DNA of 64,000 nt from the NCBI RefSeq assembly GCF_030272615.1, contig NC_081415.1:631703041-631767040 (forward strand), read 5' to 3'. Source of the stretch: Cryptomeria japonica. Taxonomy: Eukaryota; Streptophyta; Pinopsida; Cupressales; Cupressaceae. Below the pieces are notes generated by a model. The model was not told the origin of the DNA. It saw only the letters and a program-made list of their open reading frames with translations, and ran no database searches. Position 1 is the first letter of the stretch. Every line of letters starts with the position of its first letter. The position numbers and the translations under genes were made by a program. Shown here in pieces: positions 1 to 10,508 of the stretch.

Positions 1-1710
1 TAGGGTGTCCTATGACTCCTTAGGACACTATAAGATCCCATAGGACACCATATGGTGTCATTATGGGTCATATGGTGTCAGATGAAGGACACCATATGGT
101 GTCGTTATGGGTCATATGGTGTGTTAATGGTTCATATGGTGTTGTATGACCCCTTAGGACACCATATGGTGTTGTTATGGGCTATATGGTGTTTTAAGGG
201 GTCATATGGTGTTCTATGACCCCTTAAGGGGTCGTTAGAGGTCATATTGTGTCTTATGACCCCTTAGGATACAATATGGTGTTGTTATGGGTTGTATGGT
301 GTCCTGAGGGTTCATATGGTGTCCGATGACCCCTTAGGGCACCATATGACCCCTTAGGATACAATATGCTGTTGTTATGGGTCGTATGATTTCCTAAGGG
401 GTCATATGGTGTAGGACACCATATGGTGTCATTATGGGTCTTATGGTGTGCTAAGGGGTTATATGGTGTTATATGACCCATTAGGACACCATATGACCCC
501 TTAGGACACCATATGGTGTTGTTATAGGTCGTATAGTGTGATAAGGGGTCATATGGTGTCATATAACCCCCTAAGGGGTTGTTAGGGGTCATGTTATGTC
601 CTAAGGGGTCATATTGTGTCCTATGACCCCTTAGGACACAATATGGCATTGTTATGCATCGTATGGTATCCTAAGGGGTCATATGGTGTCCTATGATCCC
701 CTAGGACACCATTTGACCCCTTAGGTGTCATTAGGGGTCATATTGTGTACTGATGGGTCATATGGTATCCTATGACCCCTTAGGACACCATATGGTGTCG
801 TTATGGGTTGTATGGTGTCCTAAGGGGTCATATGGTGTCCTATGAACCCTTAGGACACCATGTGACCCCTTAAGACACCATATAGTATCATTATGGGTTA
901 TATGGTGTTGCTAGGGTTCATATTGTGTCTTAAGGGATCATATGGTGTCCTATGACCCCTTAGATGTCATTAGGGGTCATATTATGTTCTAAATGGTCAT
1001 ATGGTGTCCTATGACCCTTTAGGACACCATATGACCCCTTAGCACACCATATGGTGTCAATATGGGTTATATGGTGTCCTCAAGGGTCATATAGTATCCT
1101 ATGACCCCGTAAGACACCATATGACTCCTTAGGACACCATATGACCACTTAACCATATGACCACTTAGGACACAATATGGGGTTGTTAAGGGTCATAGTG
1201 TCGTAAGGGGTCATATTGTGTCCTATGACCCCTTAGGACACCATATGACCCGTTAGGACACAATATGGGGTTGTTAAGGGTCATAGTGTCATATGGGGTC
1301 ATATTGTGTCCTATGACCCCTTAGGACACCATATGACCCCTTAGGATACAATATGGTGTCGTTATGGGTCGTATGGTGTCCAAAGGGGTCATATGGTGTC
1401 TTATGACCCCTTAGGACACCATGATATGACCCCTTAGGACACAATATGGTGTCGTTATGGATCATATGGTGTCTTAAGGGGTCATATGGTGTTCTATGAC
1501 CCCTTAGGACATCATATGACCCCTTAAGGACATAATATGGTTTCGTTATGGGTCGTATGGTGTCCTAAGGGGTCATATGGTGTCCTATGACCCCTTAGGA
1601 CACCATATCACCCCTTAGGTGTCGTTAGGGATCATATTTTGTTCTAACGGGTCATATGGTGTGTTATAACCCCTTAAGACAAAATATGACCCCTTAGGAC
1701 ACATTATGTT
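1..1710. repeat. Palindromic short-module satellite array
   Basis: Built almost wholly from two short modules: the 16-bp perfect palindrome GACACCATATGGTGTC, and CCTAAGGGGTCAT with its complement ATGACCCCTTAGG. They are joined in irregular order with point changes and small gaps, so no single unit length holds throughout. Nearly every module is self-complementary or lies next to its complement, so single strands should fold into many hairpins. The array runs off the left edge of the window. The CCTAAGGGG module recurs in the array at 8.5-10.2 kb inside the large transposon, which suggests common ancestry. Open frames here are a by-product of the repeat and are not genes. Confidence 0.9.
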
Positions 1711-2135
1711 TGGAGAGAGAGAAGAGAGGGAGAGTGTTCATAAATAGATAGGGGCAATGGAAAGGGAGAGAAAGGTGGAGAGAGAGGGAGAGAACTAAAG
1801 GGTGGACAATTAGATAAGTGAGAAACCTAGAGGGGGAGAGAGAGGTGGGTAATAATATAGGGAGGGAGAGGTAGTGAGGTGAATAGGGAGGGAAGGAGAG
1901 CCCTAGATGTGGGGAGAAAGAGGATAGAAGGGTTCGATAGTGAACAAGAGAAATGAGTGGGAGGGGAGAGAAATAATAAGAGAGTGAGAGAGAAGAGAGA
2001 GAGGAAGGGAGTCAAGGATATAAATTAGGGTACAAGGAAGGTATGAAAGGTAGAGAGGGAGAGAGAAGTGAGAGAGACAAGAGAAGGAGAGAGATAGGTG
2101 TAGAGTTTAGGGAAAATAAAGATAGTAAGATACGA
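1711..2135. repeat. Polypurine (GA-rich) low-complexity tract
   Basis: About 420 bp of GAGAGA, GGAGAG and GAAG runs on the plus strand, with few pyrimidines. No coding pattern. It directly abuts the palindromic array. Confidence 0.85.
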
Positions 2136-2267
2136 ATCTAAAGAATGCCAATAGGAGCATGTTGATTACTGAAATTTGACTAAGTATGAAATTCAATATG
2201 ATCCTCTAAAAACTAGAATCTACATTATAACTCCTATAGTGTTGAAAACACTCTCAAACATCTTGCC

Positions 2268-2366
2268 AATATATACATGAAATATAAATTAAAGTATAAG
2301 TGACATTTCAATAAAGACATATTGAGATGTGACTTATACTTAAATGTTATATTTCATGTATATATT
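2268..2366. repeat. Near-perfect 99-bp inverted repeat (hairpin)
   Basis: The outer 20 bases (2268-2287) are exactly complementary to 2347-2366. The inner arms (about 2290-2314 and 2321-2345) pair with a few mismatches around a short AAGACA loop. It could be a small MITE or a foldback remnant. No coding content is seen, and no flanking target duplication is obvious. Confidence 0.7.
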
Positions 2367-2379
2367 CTTCTCTCAGGAT

Positions 2380-4017
2380 GGGTATAACTTGTTCCCACTT
2401 TGAAAAATTTGCATCACAAAACCTTTAAATTGGAAAATGTAGGACATTTGGCATGCACCAAATGAAAAAAAGTTGACTTTTCTCATTTGGTGCATGCCAA
2501 ATTCGGCACACGCCAAATGTGAAAAGTCAATATTTTTCATAGGGTGAGCGCCATATTTGGCGCTTGCCGAATGGTCTACATTGGAAATCACCAACCCTTT
2601 GGGTTATATTGTACTTGGGCAAAGGGTTGGATGACCATTTTAGGCTTGAGACGTGTTTTTAACAAAAGATTAGAAAATTTTACATATTTTTGGCCATGCT
2701 CTCCATCAGGTTTGCACGTGTTTCAATAAAACTAAAAAAAAACACCATAGAGACCTTGATCTCTCTCTTAGCTATCCAAGCATGTAATTATTTTCACATT
2801 TTGATTTCGTTAAGGCTTTCATCTATAATTTCTTTCGTTAGTGTGTCTATTTTTGGTCAAAAACCAACATGCACTATTTTGGGTATAGTTTTTTACACGT
2901 TCATCGGATTTTTAAGAAACTTACATTTTTAGAAACTAGACTCCATTTTACACAATTTAAAAAAAAAAATTTGATTTTTGATTAGGTATCAATGATTTTA
3001 GGGGGGAGCACGCTCAAATTTCTATTTTTTAAAATGTGTCCACTTCAAAAATTAGTAAAAAATCAAATACTCATTAAAAAGTTAGCTAAAAAATCTGGCA
3101 TAAAACACAAGGTGTTAGCTAATTTCTCACCAAAGCAATTTTAAAAATTCAAAAATAAAGTTAACATTTTAGGGGGGCCACAATAGATGCTATGTTATGT
3201 TTTTTGCATAAAAACATGACCACTTTTTGTGGCCCACCTTTTTGAAGCCCTTAATCTCCACCATTTTCAAAACAAATTAGTAGTTTAGAAAGTAGACTCG
3301 AAGCACTCCGACTCTTGTTCTTGTTGAATCTTCAAATTTGGAGTGTAACTATCTTCAATTTGTCATTGAAGTTCAGACTTTGTTGATTTCAGAAAAAAAG
3401 TGGCATCTTAAGACCCCCTTTTGGTACCACAACTTGGTGCACATACCCATATAGGTGTACATTTGAACACATAAATTGTTCTATATATATATCAAAATTC
3501 TTTTTTTTTTTTTTTGTTAGAAAGAAGACATCAATACCTAGGGCATAGATATTTTTCAATTTTTTTTTGAATTAGTTTACTATTTTTCCCGATGCATTGA
3601 ACAAAGAAGTTCATTTTCGGTGAAAAACCTACATTCATAAGAAATAAAATAAAAATATATTAATGAAATTAAATATATTAAAAATTATACTATTTGGAAA
3701 GCTTATAATAAGGACTAAATACTTAAACAAACAAAACTTTTAAATGAATTCATTTGACCCCCCAAAAGCTAATGTAACATTGGTTTTTTATCAGCATTTG
3801 ATAGATGCAAAGGAGACTCCATTGCAAGTATGATTTAGAAGTAGAGAGGTTCTATCAAAGAAATTTTGATCTAAGAGCCTTTGATCTAATTCTCTTCAAT
3901 TAATTACTTCAAATAGGACTTCTTAAAGCTTAAATCATTATATTTTCTAAAAAATGTATGATTTCAACAAAAATCAGGATGTACCAAAAAGTTGGAACCA
4001 ATATCGTGAGTTCACCC
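2380..4017. mobile_element. Small inverted-terminus element, probable non-autonomous relative of the 18-kb transposon
   Basis: The left end (2380-2401, GGGTATAACTTGTTCCCAC) and the right end (3986-4017, read on the minus strand as GGGTGAACTCAC then GGTTCC) form imperfect inverted repeats. Both share the GGTTCCCACTTTT block of the large element at 7455-25808. Bases 3455-3640 are similar to the reverse complement of 25203-25375, the right subterminal region of the large element, so this copy lies inverted relative to it. Subterminal palindromes (CATTTGGCATGCACCAAATG and variants) lie at 2445-2571. No transposase is seen. No convincing target duplication was found. It could instead be two separate ends of decayed copies. 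Confidence 0.5.
2445..2571. repeat. Subterminal CATTTGG/CCAAATG palindromic motif cluster
   Basis: Several copies of a CATTTGG...CCAAATG dyad and variants (TTTGGTGCATGCCAAA, GCGCCATATTTGGCGC) lie close together near the left end of the small inverted-terminus element. The position is like that of the GGTTCG/CGAACC motifs in the large element. Subterminal repeats of this kind often bind transposase in other DNA transposons; that role is inferred here. Confidence 0.5.
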
Positions 4018-5727
4018 GACACAAATGCTACACTTCATTTGCAAGTTGGGCATATCAAACGTGTAAGGTCTAGCCCAAAAAGCTCACATGTGGTTCCACA
4101 CAAGGAAATATGTCCTATGGATCCTACTAAGGATTAATCTAATCTCAAGGAACATCCACCCTTAATTTTTGGTAGCACACACAAAACAACTATCACATCA
4201 CATTATAACGTAAACAAGGTCTATTAGCAACACAATTGCCAAATTGGCGAAACAAGCATTATATTTTGCTACACCAAAATTCCCAAAACGCTATATATTG
4301 ATGAAACATGTGTATGCATAATCTAATTACAAATTGCAAGTCACAACTCTTAGGCATTAGAAAATATGGACATTACAAGTTACCAAAGTAGGCATACTGG
4401 TTGTGAAATTGTAACCAACTTTTCAAAATAGACTTCTAGAACACTCCCATCACCTTGAATAGTTTCACCATGATAATACATACCTATCTCAATCAATTTC
4501 CTATTCATATCAATCAATGGGACTATCGCAACTCAAAATGCTCTGACATGACATGATAAGTAACACAAATTCTCCAACCTTTTGGACGCAACAGGTGTAA
4601 GTAGCATGATTGAAACTCTATTGAAGACATTTGTCCAACTATCTCCCTTAGAGACAACTTCCTTTTGACATCAATGACAACTTCTCTTCAACACCATATT
4701 GTCAATCTAGACTTTTTGGTACGTGGCAAATTCAAATAGCTCTTAAATTCATTAGCAATGGCTATAGGTGTCTGGACTTTAACCTTTGATTCCCAAAAGG
4801 AACAAGAAAGTGAACTGATGTTCAGCTTTCAATTCTTTTCAATACCTTGCTAGTAGCTATATGATTTTGCACTATTTTATCTTTTGACTTCTTCAATGTG
4901 GCAACTACCACCTCAATGTCCTTGAGTCACTCCTTGTCACGAACCCTATTTATCCATAATTATTTAATTAGGAAAATAATGTTTATTTTTCAAAGGAAAT
5001 TGAAATGAAATGAAAATAGATCTGTTAATGAAATAAGAAAGGATATCGAATGTACTAATATGATTTAAATACAATTGAATGATCAGTAATAATTTTTATT
5101 GTAAATTGGGATCGTCATTGCTAATGAGCGATTGAGTGCAAAGTGAATGCAGGAACAGGTGAACAATGATGAAGGCGAGAACAGGGTTTAGGTAGAGTTG
5201 TCTTAGCTCTTGTATTTTGTTAGGATAGATGGAATCTCTCACACACCACATTAGGATTTATATTTGCATCTTGAAAGATGGATGATTTAAATGACCTTAT
5301 TTGAGTGTTTGTTCAAACTGAAATGATGAATTTGGAATGAGTAGTAGACCGATTTAAATATTTATACATATGCATTGATTGCATGATTTGAGTAGTGATT
5401 GAATTATATATAAGTTACATGAGTGATTGTGAAATATTATGCTTTATAGTTAAAAGAGATCAAATGTGTAAATGATTCGAAAACGAATATTGACTTTAGG
5501 TTATATGTTCTTTTTGTTCAGATAGGTATAAATGTATGAAAAATCGTACTTATGAGTTTACTTTTGTAAATTGGTCAGTAGTATAAAATGTATATGTATA
5601 TGAGAAATCGATTTAATGATATACATGTATATCTATATAGTTATAAATATCCAATTATCGTGAAATATGATTACTTCATGAATTTTGTTATGTATGCGTA
5701 ATCATTTGAGATTAAAAATATATATGC

Positions 5728-5730
<3 letters not shown>
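4018..5730. other. Unresolved AT-rich intergenic DNA
   Basis: No frame of useful length and no recognised domain. Phrases between 4.0 and 4.95 kb look like degraded repeat sequence, but I could not place them in a family. No LTR, tRNA or polymerase motif was seen. Confidence 0.4.

Positions 5731-5800
<70 letters not shown>
5731..5800. repeat. (AT)35 dinucleotide microsatellite
   Basis: An uninterrupted run of 35 AT units, flanked by further AT-rich sequence. Expected to vary in length between individuals. Confidence 0.95.
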
Positions 5801-5802
<2 letters not shown>

Positions 5803-7454
5803 TAATAATAATTTGATCATGTACTTGTAAATATGTATGTAATTATTGTATATGTATTTATGAAATTAAATTATGTAATGAAAATCCGATATATATATTT
5901 AATTAAAGAAAGGGTTTATTAAAAAATTTATTAAACAAAGTTTAATGTTTAATATATATATTAATGAAAAGTCATTAAATATATATATAAAATATAAATA
6001 AATTATAAAAAAAATAAAAATTACATCACACATGGTAGTGGCGGGTTAAGTTTTAAGAAAAATTAAAATAAAACAAATTAAATGGAAGTGGCGGGATTGG
6101 TTTAAGAAGAATTAAGCAAAAAAAAAGGATGGTCGATAGTAACATCGACCACACTCCTCCCTTTTGATAAAACATACTCCACCCCTCCTCCCTTTTAAAT
6201 ATGTTGCAAACCACGACCATTCCTATTAAAGGATACTCCACGTGTAGATAGAATACTGTAGTAGGCGTAGTTTAGGGGTTTATTTCAGTCATAGTCAACT
6301 TTGGTTTCACATCGACCACGTTGCAAGCATAAACTGTGATGGCTATTACACGTGAGGTGGCATGAATTAATAAAAGACATGGGTTATCATCCCACGTAAA
6401 CACCTTGATCGACATGTATAAGTTAGTTTAATTTAACTTTGCATGTTTTAAGGAAATCATTTTTAGTAAAGTCGACTTAGTAAGAGATAATTATGAATTT
6501 AACAATTTTAGTGGTGTGGTGTCATGAAATAGATAATGAATAACTTTACATGGTGAACACATAGGTGTTCAAATACGATTAGGACTGTTATGATCATGAG
6601 TGGTGTCACTTAGAATCAATCCACCTCTAGTAGAGATAGCCCAAAAGTAGGAAAGAGGGTAGACGACTACACTATATATAGACCATTGAGTTGGAAGAGA
6701 GGGGGAGGAGATGCAACCAAGGATTAGAGAATGGAATGAAGAAGAGAAAAGTGAGTGAGATTTAGATTTATTTACGATCGAGTCGTAAAAGATCGACCAT
6801 GATCATCTTAGATTTAGAGTTGAATTTTAGAGTAAAGTTTAGAAATAAAAGAGATAGAAAAGAGTGATAGGAAGGATGGAGTTAGTAGAAGAATCGACAG
6901 ATGGAGAGTGACAAAGAGTTTGTGAACCATCTTGAAAGAGAGTGGGCAAATGTGAAGAGAGAAGCAAGTCCATCACCTCAAGCCAGTAACAAGAGCATAA
7001 GGAGGTAGGATCTACCTTAGTTCTTTGATCATTATGCAAGGATAGTGAGTGAGTCATGAAGTTATATACTGTTTATTATAATGAAGTTTGATTGAGTCAA
7101 GCCATGATTAGAACAAAATTGTTTGAACTCTCTTTTGAATAGTCTTATAGAGAAATGTATTATGAGGTACATATGATAAAATAACTAAGAACATGCATGG
7201 AAGATGTTAAAGAGTGGTAGGAATTGCATTATAGGTTGCTTTACATATTCTCTAAAGGATGATCTAGTTTTAGACCTATGCAATATACTAATGGAAGAGT
7301 TAGAGTCGAAAAAGGAATCATTGTTAATTGTTCAAAAATTACGTTCATGTAAATAAAGATACAATAGTGAAATAATTTCTTAAGGTTTGTTGATAAACTT
7401 AGTAAAACTCTCATAAATGAGATTACCCAATCCTCTAGAAATTAAGTAAGAGGA
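5801..7454. other. Unresolved intergenic DNA with a possible old promoter
   Basis: AT-rich and then mixed sequence. A CTATATATAG box near 6672 is followed by a purine-rich stretch (6690-6960), which would fit a decayed LTR or promoter, but no matching partner repeat, primer-binding site or coding domain was found. Short GTGGCGGG-containing repeats occur near 6039 and 6086. Confidence 0.35.
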
Positions 7455-7486
7455 GGGTGAATTCACAAAGCTGGTTCCCACTTTTG
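7455..7486 (+). repeat. Left terminal inverted repeat of the large DNA transposon
   Basis: GGGTGAATTCACAAAGCTGG followed by TTCCCACTTTTG. It pairs with 25776-25808 with about four mismatches in 30. The flank AGGA at 7451-7454 may be the target duplication. Confidence 0.7.
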
Positions 7487-7526
7487 TCAACGAAGGAATT
7501 TGGCGAAAGTGGGAACTTCGATTTTC

Positions 7527-7882
7527 TTAGTGTTCGAGCAAAATAGCACTGTTCGCTCGGACTACCCCTAGGAGTCCGAGCGAACCCCACTGTGGACCTA
7601 GGTTCACTTGAACCATGGGTGAATTTTGGGTTCGAGCGAACCCACCTTAATATTAGTATTTTAATGGGTTCGAGCGAACCCCCCATTTGCTCAAACCCTT
7701 TTTCGGTTAGGGTTTTTAAATTTTTTTAGTCCGAGCGAACCCCACTGTGGACTTGGGTTCGCTTGAACCATGGGTGACTTTTGGGTTCGAGTGAACCCAC
7801 CTTAATATTAGTATTTTAATGGGTTCGAGCGAACCCCCCATTCGCTCAAACCCTTTTTCGGTTAGGGTTTTTAAATTTTTTT
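7527..7882. repeat. Subterminal GGTTCG/CGAACC motifs and 2 x 155-bp tandem repeat
   Basis: Two near-identical 155-bp units start at 7573 and 7728. Each contains the dyad GGTTCGAGCGAACC and relatives (TCCGAGCGAACC, GGTTCGCTTGAACC). Further half-sites lie at 7527-7560. The same dyad occurs near the other end of the element at about 24,861-24,985, as expected for subterminal transposase-binding repeats. A 72-codon-plus open frame here is a repeat artefact. Confidence 0.75.
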
Positions 7883-8539
7883 ATAAATAGCGAAAATGAC
7901 AGTTAAAGGGTCATTATCAAATTTGTCTTTTTCTGTCTGGTGGGGGTTGGATCGAACCAGTCGTCAGCATCACGTCACCAAGCTTTGTCTACAGTAGCTA
8001 GCATCTTTCCTATTTCAGTTTTTGACCTTTATTATATCAGGTGCACAAAATAACCCTTTGTTTGGTTTAATAATGTCTTTTTTTATTAAATTTGTAAATA
8101 ATTTGTTTGTTAATTTATTTTTTTAATTAAATAATTGTATATAGTTATTGTTTTTCAACATGTTAGAAAAATGTTTGATAATTTATTGTTTTTCATTATT
8201 TTAGAAAAATGTTTGATAATTTAATGTTTTGACTGAAATGTGTCAATTTGTTCTTAAAATTACATAATTGTATAGATGTATATTTTTTTCAACATTTTAA
8301 AAAATTGTTATGAAAAACATAGAAAACTAAGGTAGTAAATCAGAACTTAGAAAAACATTAGCAAAAAAAGAAAATTAGAAAAATGTTGCAAACGTAAATA
8401 TAATAAATTAAACATTAGAAAAATTAATAAATTTTAATTTAAATAAACATTAGAAAATTTAGATAACAAATTTAAACAAATTAGACAAAATAAATTTCCT
8501 CTACAATGTGACCCATTTTCACATCCTATTACACGCACA
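7883..8539. other. AT-rich spacer inside the transposon
   Basis: Lies between the subterminal repeats and the satellite. A short TTTTTCA(A/T)CAT...AGAAAAATGTTTGATAATTTA phrase recurs near 8150-8225. No coding signal. Confidence 0.5.
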
Positions 8540-10235
8540 ACATGACCCCTTAAGACCACATATGCCCTGATGACACTATACGTTCCCTTAGGAGGTCATA
8601 GAGGATCACATATAACATACTTGTGTACATGTATGACATTCCCTTTAGGATCACATCTAGTGTCCTAAGGGGTCATATGTGGTCCTAAGGGGTCACACAT
8701 GTGTTATAACACATGCGTGACCCCTTAGAACCGCATATGACCCCTTATAAAATTGTAGTGTGAATGACATACCCCTTAGTGCATCAAATAGTGTCTTAAC
8801 ACATGCGTGACCCATTACAACAACATATGACCCTTTATAAAATCCTAGTGTGAACGACATACCCCTTAGTCCATCAGATAGTGTCTTAAGGGGTCGTATG
8901 TGGTCCTAAGGGGTCATGCATGCATTAACACATGCATGACCCCTTAGTAGGTCACATAGGACCCCTTATAACATCCTACTGTACATATGACATTCCCCTT
9001 AGGATCACATAGTGTCCTAAGGGGTCATATGTGGTCCTAAGGGGTCATGCATGTGTTATAACATATGCATGACTCCTTAGAACCGCATATGACCCCTTAT
9101 AAAATCCTAGTGTGAACTACATACCCCTTAGTCCATCACATAGTGTCTTAAGGGGTCGTATGTTGTCCTAAGGGGTCACGCATGCATTAACACATGCGTG
9201 ACCCCTTAGTAGGTCACATATGACCCCTTATAACATCCTACTATACATATGACATTCCCCTTAGGATCATATAGTGTCCTAAGGGGTCATATGTGGTTAG
9301 AACCACATATGACCCCTTATAAAATCCTAGTGTGAACGACATACCCCTTAGTTCATCACATAGTGTCTTAAGGGGTCGTATGTGGTCCTAAGGGGTCATG
9401 CATGCATTGACACATGCGTGACCCCTTAGTAGGTCACATACAACTCCTTACAACATCCTACTGTACATATGACATTCCCCTTAGGATCATATAGTGTCCT
9501 AAGGGGTCATGTGTGGTCCTGACCCATTAGAACCACAAATGACCCCTTATAAAAACCTAGTGCAAACAACATACCCCTTAGTTCATCACATAGTGTCTTA
9601 AGGGGTCGTGTGTGGTCCTAAGGGGTCACGCATGCATTGACACACATGCGTGACCCCTTAGTAGGTCACATATGACCCTTTATAACATCCTACTGTACAT
9701 ATGACTTTTCCTATGTGTCCTAAGGGGTCATATGTGGTCCTGAGGGGTCACGCATGTGTTATAACACATGTGTGACCCCTTAGTAGGTCACATATGACCC
9801 CTTATAACATCCTACTATACATATGACATTTCCTATGTGTCCTAAGGGGTCATATGTGGTCCTAAGGGCTCACACATGCATTAACACATGCGTGACCCCT
9901 TAGTAGGTCACATATGACCCCTTATAACATCCTACTATACATATGACATTCCCCTTAGGATCACATAGTGTCCTAAGGGGTCATATGTGGTCCTAAGGGG
10001 TCATGCATGTGTTATAACATATGCATGACCCCTTAGAACTACATATGACCCCTTATAAAATCCTAGTGTGAACGACATACCCCTTAGTCCATCACATAGT
10101 GTCTTAAGGGGTCGTATGTTGTCCTAAGGGGTCACACATGCATTAACACATGTGTGACCCCTTAGTAGGTCACATATGACCCCTTATAACATCCTACTGT
10201 ACACATATGACATTCCCCTTAGGATCATATAGTGT
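8540..10235. repeat. Palindromic satellite array, higher-order period about 260 bp
   Basis: The landmark AACATCCTACT recurs at about 8971, 9231, 9452, 9685, 9805, 9925 and 10,185, giving spacings of 260, 221, 233, 120, 120 and 260. The full unit is therefore about 260 bp made of two related halves, with some shortened copies. Each unit contains a 44-bp palindrome in consensus, from CTAAGGGGTCACGCATG to its complement and centred on GTTATAAC. The CCTAAGGGGTCAT module is shared with the array at 1-1710. Confidence 0.85.
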
Positions 10236-10508
10236 CCTAAGATTTAAATATGTATGTCAAAGATTTAAATATACACGTGTTAGATCTCTCTATTCTTGAA
10301 TTTTTTATGTATGTCAAAGATTTAAATATGTACACGTGTTAGATCTCTCTATCTCTCTAAAATATATGTTATCTCTAGATCTGAAATATATGTTCTCTCT
10401 CTCTCTCACTGAAATATTTGAAATTTTTACATGTATTTTTTGAAAATGAAAATGATCTCTCTCTCTGCTTACATATTTATTTTAACTTTATGACATGTAC
10501 CTAGATAG

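Noticed and set aside
254-649. 131-codon minus-strand frame in the palindromic array
   Set aside because: The predicted peptide is a repeat of the satellite modules (TPYDPLGHH-like) with no domain; it is a by-product of the array.
1-1710. CRISPR-like array
   Set aside because: There are no constant repeats with unique spacers; modules are palindromic, irregular and contiguous, in a eukaryotic setting.
2268-2366. MicroRNA precursor
   Set aside because: Length would fit, but the near-perfect pairing and AT-rich simple sequence fit a foldback repeat equally well, and no expression evidence exists.
2380-4017. Target-site duplication of the small inverted-terminus element
   Set aside because: AGGA precedes the left end but nothing matching follows the right end, so no duplication is claimed.
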